64,000 nt of DNA, taken from the NCBI RefSeq assembly GCF_004331675.1, contig NZ_SJSN01000018.1, positions 40,135-104,134 on the forward strand, written 5' to 3'. Below, piece after piece: positions 1-6,973 of this stretch. The translations under genes were made by a program, and so were the position numbers. This stretch comes from Pedobacter frigidisoli. GTDB lineage: Bacteria; Bacteroidota; Bacteroidia; Sphingobacteriales; Sphingobacteriaceae. Every line of letters begins with the position of its first letter. The first letter of the stretch is position 1. The notes beneath the pieces were generated by a model. That model was not told where the DNA came from and ran no database searches. It worked only from the letters and a program-made list of their open reading frames with translations.

Positions 1-1
1 G

Positions 2-1795
2 GAAATTGATGAAAAAAGCAACATGCGTCCAGCCAACGTTTCCATGATTCTTCACGAGAGTACTGGTATTTCTGTGCAACAAACCTCGGCAACCAGTGGC
101 AATGCAAGCATCAGGATTCAGGGCCTTGATGGGAGATATACACAGCTTTTAAAGGATGGCTACGCCAGTTTTGGAAATTTCGCAAATGGACTAAGCGTTC
201 TCGAAATTCCTCCATTGGATTTGGCACAGGTAGAAATTATCAAAGGACCATCTTCCACATTATATGGTGCCGGAGCCATTGCTGGTGTTGTAAATTTCAT
301 CTCCAGAACCCCTAGAGAAAAGGCCGATTTTAATTTTATATTAAATCAATCTAATGTTGGGCAAACCAATATTGGAGGATTTGGCATGCAAAGAAACAAG
401 AAATTTGGCTATAGTATTTTAGCACTGGCCAACTTTCAACGGGCTTACGATGTAGACAAAGATGATTTTACCGAGCTCCCAAAAACCAAGGATTTCACCA
501 TTCATCCTAAATTATTCTTTTATCCAAATGAGAGAACGACAATAATTCTCGGCAACTCGTTTACCAAAAGCGATAGAACTGGTGGCGATATCTTTGTTAT
601 CAATGATGGTACAGATGCCAATCATAGGTATTTTGAAAAGAATACGAGTATTCGAAATACCTCAACACTTGATTTCAGCTACAAAACCAATGGGCAAGAC
701 TTGCTGAAAGTTAAAACGAGCTTCAATTTTTTTAAACGTGGTATAGCAATTCCTGATTACAGTTTTGATGGCATAAACTATAATTCATATACCGACATCA
801 GCTACCTGAAAAACTTAAAGAACCACAGTCTGATTTTTGGCGCAAACCTAGTTTATGATGAGTTTGTAGAGGAAAACCAATCACCAGAACTTTCAAAAGA
901 TTTTACAACGAAAACAGGCGGCGCATACGTTCAGCATACTTGGGATGTAAGTGAAAAGTTTAAGCTGGAAAGTGGTATGAGGATAGATTTTGTTCAATAT
1001 TTCAATTCTTATTACAGTAAAAATGAGGCTTTCCTTCTACCAAGAATATCGGCATTGTATAAGTTTGATGAGAAATGGAGTTCAAGAATTGGCGGCGGAT
1101 TGGGATACAAGACTCCAACCCTATTCATCGAGCAGACAGAAACTTTCCAATATCAAAATTTGCTTCCCTTGGAAAACGTTAATGCAGAAAGAAGTTATGG
1201 AGGAACAGCAGATATTAACTTTAAGACCAATATTGGGGAGGATTGGATGATCAGCCTAAACCAAATGTTCTTCTACACAAAGATCAATAACTCTACAATT
1301 CTGCTTCAGGATGCTTCCAATTTCTTTTATTTTGAAAACACGAAACAACCCGTTCGCAGTTTGGGTTTTGAAACAAACGCAAAGCTCATTTTCCACGAGT
1401 ATTTTAAACTTTTTGCAGGCTATACCTTTACCAATGCAAAAGCAGAATATTTGCCCTTTACGCAAGACATTAGGTTATTACCAAAAAACAAATTAAATCT
1501 TGCCCTGCTTTATGAAAAGGAAAGAAACTTTAAACTCGGACTTGAGGGTTACTTCACAGATAAGCAATACCTGTACAATAACCTGCAAACCAGTCCGTTT
1601 TGGGAGTTTGGTTTTATGGCAGAAAAGGTATTTGGAAAAATCTCTATATTTATCAATGCGGAAAACTTCACCGATACCAGGCAAAGCAAATATAAAAACG
1701 TCGTAAACGGGTCGCACCTTAACCCATCTTTTGATGATATTTGGACACATACGGAAGGTAGAACCTTTAATGCTGGAATAAAATTGAAGCTTTAA
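2..1795 (+). CDS. TonB-dependent outer-membrane receptor, 5' end outside the window
   Basis: This is the C-terminal part of a TonB-dependent receptor, an outer-membrane beta-barrel that imports a ligand using TonB energy. The frame is open to the left edge (codons for EIDEKSN precede the first Met at 23), so the start, signal peptide and TonB box lie outside. The visible part begins inside the plug domain: the stretch with RIQGLDGRY and then VEIIKGPSSTLYGAGAIAGV (about residues 35-90) is the usual plug signature. The rest alternates aromatic and polar residues like a barrel and ends in a short basic-hydrophobic strand (GIKLKL). Nothing adjacent identifies the substrate; siderophore, cobalamin and copper receptors are all possible. 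Confidence 0.9.
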   Translation, partial: EIDEKSNMRPANVSMILHESTGISVQQTSATSGNASIRIQGLDGRYTQLLKDGYASFGNFANGLSVLEIPPLDLAQVEIIKGPSSTLYGAGAIAGVVNFISRTPREKADFNFILNQSNVGQTNIGGFGMQRNKKFGYSILALANFQRAYDVDKDDFTELPKTKDFTIHPKLFFYPNERTTIILGNSFTKSDRTGGDIFVINDGTDANHRYFEKNTSIRNTSTLDFSYKTNGQDLLKVKTSFNFFKRGIAIPDYSFDGINYNSYTDISYLKNLKNHSLIFGANLVYDEFVEENQSPELSKDFTTKTGGAYVQHTWDVSEKFKLESGMRIDFVQYFNSYYSKNEAFLLPRISALYKFDEKWSSRIGGGLGYKTPTLFIEQTETFQYQNLLPLENVNAERSYGGTADINFKTNIGEDWMISLNQMFFYTKINNSTILLQDASNFFYFENTKQPVRSLGFETNAKLIFHEYFKLFAGYTFTNAKAEYLPFTQDIRLLPKNKLNLALLYEKERNFKLGLEGYFTDKQYLYNNLQTSPFWEFGFMAEKVFGKISIFINAENFTDTRQSKYKNVVNGSHLNPSFDDIWTHTEGRTFNAGIKLKL

Positions 1796-1915
1796 TAAGA
1801 AGAATATAATTCTGATGCTTGCGCTAAATTATCAACAAAAGCCATAGTATGAAAGTCCTATCAACGCATTAATACGGTAAAAACAAAAACCACAATAAAA
1901 AGGTAAAGTTTATGT

Positions 1916-1923
1916 TACATTTG
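1916..1923 (+). promoter_or_regulatory. Probable -7 promoter box (TACATTTG)
   Basis: TACATTTG matches the Bacteroidota -7 consensus TAnnTTTG exactly. It lies after an in-frame ATG at 1912 and 27 nt before the ATG at 1951, so transcription would start too late to use the first ATG. No clear TTG is seen at the -33 position. Confidence 0.4.
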
Positions 1924-1950
1924 ATTCAAGCCTTTCTAAAATCGCCTTTC

Positions 1951-2136
1951 ATGTTGAGAATAGGAATTATAACGAAATATAATAGAAAAACCGGTATGGG
2001 TATTTTAAGGGATCACAACAATCAAAAGATAAAATTCTTTGATCTATCTATCCATGATGATAAGGGGAAATCTGATTCAGTTTTCTTTGAGATTGTTAAG
2101 GGCGATTACGGTTTAATAGCAATTGATCTATACTAG
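1951..2136 (+). CDS. Small cold-shock-domain-like protein
   Basis: This 61-residue protein has the layout of a single cold-shock/OB-type beta barrel. It opens with a GIITKYNRKTGMGIL strand pair, resembling the G.vk.fn..kGfGfI start of CspA proteins, and ends with FFEIVKGDYGLIAIDL, resembling the closing F....g.kG..A..V strands. The aromatic RNP1 residues are only partly present (KIKFFDLSI), so nucleic-acid binding is an inference. An upstream in-frame ATG at 1912 would add 13 residues, but a TAnnTTTG box lies between the two, so the 1951 start is preferred. The gene stands alone between the receptor and a small RNA candidate. Confidence 0.6.
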   Translation: MLRIGIITKYNRKTGMGILRDHNNQKIKFFDLSIHDDKGKSDSVFFEIVKGDYGLIAIDLY

Positions 2137-2159
2137 AATATGAATATTTAAAATAATTG

Positions 2160-2189
2160 TTGCAAGTAACAAGTCTTATTGTATCTTTG
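2160..2189 (+). promoter_or_regulatory. Strong Bacteroidota-type promoter for a short transcript
   Basis: TTG at 2160-2162 and TATCTTTG at 2182-2189 are separated by 19 bp. This matches the Bacteroidota sigma-ABfr layout (-33 TTTG/TTG, -7 TAnnTTTG). The promoter points right, away from the cold-shock-like gene and towards a terminator 35 bp further on, with no ORF in between. Confidence 0.7.
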
Positions 2190-2193
2190 CACC

Positions 2194-2256
2194 CTCCTTG
2201 GAAGCTTCCACTCCAAGGTTTAAGAAAGCCTTTCAGCAATGAGAGGCTTTTCTTAT
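2194..2256 (+). ncRNA. Candidate small RNA of about 60 nt, two hairpins
   Basis: A consensus promoter is followed at once by a perfect 7-bp hairpin (CCTTGGA at 2196-2202 with TCCAAGG at 2212-2218) and then by a 7-bp hairpin plus T-run (AAAGCCT at 2225-2231 with AGGCTTT at 2244-2250, then TTCTT). No ORF is present. Promoter, structured body and intrinsic terminator in about 100 bp is the form of an independent small RNA gene. It could instead be only the shared terminator of the flanking convergent genes. No known RNA family was recognised. Confidence 0.5.
2222..2256. terminator. Bidirectional intrinsic terminator
   Basis: The hairpin AAAGCCT/AGGCTTT has T-rich tails on both strands. It ends the candidate small RNA on the plus strand and lies directly after the glgB stop codon on the minus strand. 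Confidence 0.7.
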
Positions 2257-4221
2257 TTACTTAGTTTTGAAGATAACTATGCCCAATGGCGGTAAATCAA
2301 CAGTTATCGAATATTCTTGATTATTATATGCGAATTTATCTGGCGTAATATCTCCCCTATTATTAATTCCACCGCCATAATAAACGATATCGTCTGAATT
2401 AAAAATCTCTTTCCATTTGCCTTTAAACGGAACGCCGATTTTATAATTTTCTCTTACAACTGGTGTGAAGTTTAATGCAATAACTAAAGTATCCTTGGCT
2501 TTAGGCCCTTTACGCATGTAAACAAATATCGATTCATTCGCATTATCTGCATCTAACCATTCGAAGCCCTCATAACTAAAGTTAAAATGATATAAAGCTG
2601 GTTCTTTGCGATAAAGAAAGTTCAATGCCTTTACCGTTTCTTGCATACCCTTATGCGGTGCATATTGCAGCAAATGCCAATCTAGCGATTGCGTAAAATT
2701 CCACTCATTAGTATCGGCAAACTCATTCCCCATAAAAAGGAGTTTTGCACCGGGATGCGTAAACATGTAGCCATATAACGCTCTTAGATTGGCAAATTTC
2801 TGCCAATCATCACCAGGCATTTTATAAAGCATTGGCGATTTCCCATGTACAACCTCATCATGAGAAAAAGGCAACATGAAATTTTCTGTAAAGGCGTAAG
2901 TCATGCTGAAACTTAGCTGATGATGATGGTGCTTTCTACCCAAGGTTTCTACCTTGAAATACTTTAGTGTATCGTTCATCCAACCCATCATCCACTTCAT
3001 ACCAAAGCCCAATCCGCCTGCATGAACAGGGTGGGTTACGCCAGGATAGGTACTGCTTTCCTCGGCAATGGTTTGCACACCCTCGAAATTCCCATAAACG
3101 GCTACATTTAAATCCTTAAGAAATTCTATTGCACCAAGATTTTCGCTGCCGCCATATTCATTTGTTGCTGCATCTCCATCGGCCCTGGAAAAATTAAAAT
3201 ATAGCATCGAGGCCACTGCATCAACCCGCAGCCCATCGGCATGGTATTGATCTAGCCAAAAAATTGCATTACTGATCAAAAACGAACGAACCTCATTTCG
3301 ATCGTAATTGAATATGTACGATTTCCAATCAGGATGGAACCCCTTTTTCATGTCGGCATGCTCATACAGATGCGTTCCATCGAATTCATAAAGCCCGTGC
3401 CGATCTCCAGGAAAATGCGATGGTACCCAATCGAGGATTACGGCAATATCCGCCTTATGAAGTTCATCTATCAGGAACATTAAATCTTGCGGCGAACCGT
3501 ACCGAGAACTGGCCCCGAAATAACCAGTAACCTGATAGCCCCAGCTCGGAAAATATGGAAATTCCATTAATGGCATCAGCTCCACATGGGTAAATCCCAT
3601 TTCCTTTACATAAGGAACAAGTCTGGTGGCAACTTCTCTGGCATTCAGTACACGTTCAGGATTATCTGGATCTCTTTCCCAAGAACCCAAATGGATTTCG
3701 TAAACTGATATAGGTTGATCTAGAGCATTTATTTTAGCTCTCTTATTCAACCAAGATTTATCTTTCCAAGTGTAATCTGTATCCCAAACAATTGATGCCG
3801 TTTGCGGAGGATGTTCCCATCTTCTGGCATAGGGATCGCCTTTTAAGTGCTCTGACTCGTCAAAACCCTTAATAAAATATTTATAAACCTCACCCTTTGC
3901 AATCCCAGGTAAAAATCCCTCCCAAATTCCTGAAGCATCCCAGCGCTTGTTAAGCTCGTGCGAGGTTTGGTTCCAATCGTTAAAAACCCCCGTAACACTT
4001 ACTTTTATCGCATTTGGCGCCCAAACCGCAAAATATGTTCCGTTTGTTTTCTCCACATCGATAAGATGCGAGCCCATTTTTTCGTACAGCCTAAAATGCT
4101 TTCCTACAAGGAAGAGGTCTATATCATAGTCAGAGAATAAGCTATAAGCCCAAACGGTTTTACTTTTATCTATTTTAGGTAAGACTGCTTTTTTTGCAGG
4201 CACTTTTTTTACTGCTGACAT
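2257..4221 (-). CDS. glgB: 1,4-alpha-glucan branching enzyme GlgB
   Basis: Transfers alpha-1,4-glucan segments to form alpha-1,6 branches in glycogen (GH13). A lysine-rich N-terminus is followed by a CBM48 module (about residues 40-130, with GTYFAVWAPNA) and the catalytic barrel. The conserved GH13 regions are visible: DWVPSHF near 264, DGLRVDAV with nucleophile Asp334, TIAEES with acid/base Glu387, and LPFSHDEVVHGK for the third carboxylate. At 654 residues it has normal family length. It lies 58 bp downstream of a GH31 glucosidase on the same strand and is probably co-transcribed. No glgA or glgC is in the window, so this pair may serve storage-glucan remodelling rather than complete synthesis. 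Confidence 0.95.
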   Translation of the reverse strand: MSAVKKVPAKKAVLPKIDKSKTVWAYSLFSDYDIDLFLVGKHFRLYEKMGSHLIDVEKTNGTYFAVWAPNAIKVSVTGVFNDWNQTSHELNKRWDASGIWEGFLPGIAKGEVYKYFIKGFDESEHLKGDPYARRWEHPPQTASIVWDTDYTWKDKSWLNKRAKINALDQPISVYEIHLGSWERDPDNPERVLNAREVATRLVPYVKEMGFTHVELMPLMEFPYFPSWGYQVTGYFGASSRYGSPQDLMFLIDELHKADIAVILDWVPSHFPGDRHGLYEFDGTHLYEHADMKKGFHPDWKSYIFNYDRNEVRSFLISNAIFWLDQYHADGLRVDAVASMLYFNFSRADGDAATNEYGGSENLGAIEFLKDLNVAVYGNFEGVQTIAEESSTYPGVTHPVHAGGLGFGMKWMMGWMNDTLKYFKVETLGRKHHHHQLSFSMTYAFTENFMLPFSHDEVVHGKSPMLYKMPGDDWQKFANLRALYGYMFTHPGAKLLFMGNEFADTNEWNFTQSLDWHLLQYAPHKGMQETVKALNFLYRKEPALYHFNFSYEGFEWLDADNANESIFVYMRKGPKAKDTLVIALNFTPVVRENYKIGVPFKGKWKEIFNSDDIVYYGGGINNRGDITPDKFAYNNQEYSITVDLPPLGIVIFKTK

Positions 4222-4243
4222 AGGTATTTTGGCTAGATAAATG

Positions 4244-4274
4244 AAGCCCCAAAAACTTAACAGTTTTGAGGCTT
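4244..4274 (-). terminator. Hairpin between the GH31 gene and glgB
   Basis: AAGCC at 4244-4248 and GGCTT at 4270-4274 close a longer imperfect A/T-rich stem just after the GH31 stop. The following T-run is weak (CATTTAT), so it may attenuate rather than fully terminate read-through into glgB. Confidence 0.4.
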
Positions 4275-4279
4275 AAAAG

Positions 4280-6742
4280 TTACAGACTTAAGATCTGTAT
4301 CTCAGAAAAGTTTTTGTTGCACTTAAAGTGAAGAATGTTTTTGTCATCAGTGCTATATTCAGTCACCTCTTTATTATCAACAATGATTTTTTTCACCTGA
4401 AACTTTACACCCATGATATTGCAGGCATAAAATTCATAGTTTGGTGTGTATAAGCCCTCTATTCTTTGGTTTATCTTAATGGCCTGGGTATCGCTTTTAA
4501 CAGTAAATTTCTTTTCCAAATAGATATCCTGCTCAAATGCAAAGGTATCGCCGTGATCCTCATACATGTATGAATTTACTTCATAATCGCTGCTGTAAAC
4601 ATTCAGTACAACTTCGGTAATGGCTTTTTCATCAACATATTGCATCACTGGATATTCAGGAATAACAGACCCAGCCCTTACAAACATGGGCATGCTATCA
4701 ATTTTCGCTTCAACCTCGTATTCATTTCCGCCTTCCAAAACCTCATTGGTCCAAAAGTTGTACCAGGTACCCTTTGGAAGATATACCTTTCTGGAGATTG
4801 CACCCTGCTCTAAAATCGGACAAATCAATAATTTATCCCCATAGCAAAACTCATCCTGACGAAAACTATTGCTGATATTTTCCTGCTCAAGCATTACCAA
4901 TGGCCTTAAGATCGGGAAGCCATAACGGTGATGCTCCCAAAAAACCGAGTACAGATATGGCATTAATCGGTACCGCAGCTCAATAAACTTGCGATTAATA
5001 TCCTCAAAAAACTCACCGAAGCTCCACGGCTCACGCTCCGCGGTATCTCCAGCAGAGTGTGCCCTCATGAAAGGCGAGAAAGTTCCCAGCTGAATCCAGC
5101 GGGTAAATAGCTCGCCATCTGGCTCTCCACTAAAGCCACCAATATCTGTTCCACAGAATGGCACACCAGATACGGAAAGACGCTGACACTGAATATTGCC
5201 CATTTTTAAGTGCTCCCATGTAGCCATATTATCGCCCGTCCAAACACTTGCATAACGTTGCATACCGGAATAACCTGCCCTAGTAATGGTGAAAGGACGT
5301 TTATTGCGCATAAGTTTTTTAAGTCCCTCGTAGGTTGATCGCACCATCTGCATACCATAAACGTTGTGTGCCTTACGGTGCGAACCACGGAAGCCATCGT
5401 AATTATGGCGAACATCGTTGGGGAAAGTTCCCGAGCCAAAAACAGCTGGCTCGTTCATATCATTCCAAAAACCAGCAACGCCCATATCTACAAGTTCCTT
5501 GTAAAGATTGCCCCACCATGTTCTCACCTTTGGATTGGTAAAATCTGGAAACTGGCATCGTCCAGGCCAAACATGCCCTTCCATATAGTAATCATCGCTT
5601 CTGCGACAGAAAAATCTTTTTTCCTTACCCTCCTTAAAAACCCAGTAATCATCATCTACCTTAATTCCAGGATCGATCATTACAACCGTCTTAAATCCAT
5701 CATCAGAGAGCTCTTTGATCATCCTCCTTGGATCTGGAAAATATTTTTTGTTCCAGGTGAAACAGCGATAACCATCCATGTAATCGATATCGAGATATAT
5801 GGCATCGCACGGGATTTTACGATCCCTGAACTGCTTTGCGATTTCCTTGACCTTGGATTCTGGATAGTAACTCCAACGGCACTGCTGGTAACCTAAGGTC
5901 CATTTTGGAGGCATTGGATGGGTACCGGTCAAACTTGCGTAGCGTTTAACCACATCCATAATATGCGGACCGTGGATGTAGTAATATTGGAGTTCACCAC
6001 CATCGGACCAAAAACTAGTTTTACTTACATCTTCCCCGCCAAAATCGAAATACGACTTAAAGGTATTATCGAAAAAGATACCGTAAGCGGCCTGATTGTG
6101 TAAGCCTATATAAAATGGAATGGTTCGGTATAATGGATCCTGATTCCAGCCAAAGGAATATGCATCCGTGTTCCAATTCTCAAATCTTCTACCGCGCAGG
6201 TTAAAATTCCCTGATTTATCGCCCAAACCAAAAAAGTTTTCCTCTGGATGGCATTTCTTGGTTGCATAGATATAGTAACCCCCGAAATCGGTATTCTCTT
6301 CCCAATGCATTGAATTGGCCTCATCAACCATCACAATATTGGTAATATTATCAGAGAACGATATGTGAAAGTTTGCCTTTTCGATCTTACAGGTAACAGA
6401 GTGCGTAGAAACGGTATAATGGTCTTCATGTTCCTGCATCTTAAAGACAGAAACCTTTTGATCAACCTCTGGCACTGCGTAAGAGAAATCATCTAAGAAA
6501 ACACCATGTGGGGCCAATCTAACGCGAATAATCTCATCGCTAACTACCCGGATCTCTACCCTGGCATCGCCATCAGAAAAATAGAAACGATTGCCTTCTT
6601 TCTTAACTTTTTTAACCTCGCCAAGGTATTGTTTAACAATTGGCTTTACAGATATATCTACGGGGTTATTTAAGTGCTGTATTTCCTGTTCTTTTTCGAT
6701 CAGGTCACTTACCTCGATAGGTTTGTCGTCTTGAGCTTCCAT
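4280..6742 (-). CDS. Glycoside hydrolase family 31 alpha-glucosidase
   Basis: GH31 retaining glycosidase acting on alpha-glucosides. The N-terminal galactose-mutarotase-like domain (about 40-260) precedes the barrel. Catalytic signatures are clear: GFWNDMNEP with nucleophile Asp428 and RYASVWTGDN with acid/base Asp504. LGYQQCRWSYY (283-293) and DAIYLDIDYMDGY (313-325) are standard GH31 blocks. There is no signal peptide (it starts MEAQDDKPIE and is acidic), so the enzyme is probably cytoplasmic. With glgB directly downstream it likely works on glycogen- or maltodextrin-derived oligosaccharides. At 820 residues it fits the bacterial alpha-glucosidase II-like subgroup. Exact specificity (maltose, isomaltose, xyloside) cannot be read from sequence. 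Confidence 0.93.
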   Translation of the reverse strand: MEAQDDKPIEVSDLIEKEQEIQHLNNPVDISVKPIVKQYLGEVKKVKKEGNRFYFSDGDARVEIRVVSDEIIRVRLAPHGVFLDDFSYAVPEVDQKVSVFKMQEHEDHYTVSTHSVTCKIEKANFHISFSDNITNIVMVDEANSMHWEENTDFGGYYIYATKKCHPEENFFGLGDKSGNFNLRGRRFENWNTDAYSFGWNQDPLYRTIPFYIGLHNQAAYGIFFDNTFKSYFDFGGEDVSKTSFWSDGGELQYYYIHGPHIMDVVKRYASLTGTHPMPPKWTLGYQQCRWSYYPESKVKEIAKQFRDRKIPCDAIYLDIDYMDGYRCFTWNKKYFPDPRRMIKELSDDGFKTVVMIDPGIKVDDDYWVFKEGKEKRFFCRRSDDYYMEGHVWPGRCQFPDFTNPKVRTWWGNLYKELVDMGVAGFWNDMNEPAVFGSGTFPNDVRHNYDGFRGSHRKAHNVYGMQMVRSTYEGLKKLMRNKRPFTITRAGYSGMQRYASVWTGDNMATWEHLKMGNIQCQRLSVSGVPFCGTDIGGFSGEPDGELFTRWIQLGTFSPFMRAHSAGDTAEREPWSFGEFFEDINRKFIELRYRLMPYLYSVFWEHHRYGFPILRPLVMLEQENISNSFRQDEFCYGDKLLICPILEQGAISRKVYLPKGTWYNFWTNEVLEGGNEYEVEAKIDSMPMFVRAGSVIPEYPVMQYVDEKAITEVVLNVYSSDYEVNSYMYEDHGDTFAFEQDIYLEKKFTVKSDTQAIKINQRIEGLYTPNYEFYACNIMGVKFQVKKIIVDNKEVTEYSTDDKNILHFKCNKNFSEIQILSL

Positions 6743-6914
6743 TCTTATTTATTCAAAAATTTAAATCCTTTACCTTAAAACTGCAAATGCCCTAAGAAAG
6801 TACTATAATACAAATATTTTATAAAAGGGAGGAAGTAAATTTTCAAATCCGTACATAAAGTTTAAGGATGATTGTTTTAAAAGATTATTATTTTGAGAGA
6901 TTAAATAAAAAGAG

Positions 6915-6953
6915 CAATAAAAAACCCTCAGTAACTTGTTGAGCTACCAAGGG
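6915..6953 (-). terminator. Intrinsic terminator of the TonB receptor gene
   Basis: On the minus strand a stem of about 9 bp (CCCTTGGTA paired with TTACTGAGGG, two G-T pairs) is followed by TTTTTTATT. It lies just past the receptor stop codon at 6974. Confidence 0.7.
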
Positions 6954-6973
6954 CTGAAAGATTATAAATATAG

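Noticed and set aside
5366..5896. 176-residue plus-strand ORF opposite the GH31 gene
   Set aside because: It lies fully antisense to the well-conserved catalytic region of GH31 and has no recognisable features.
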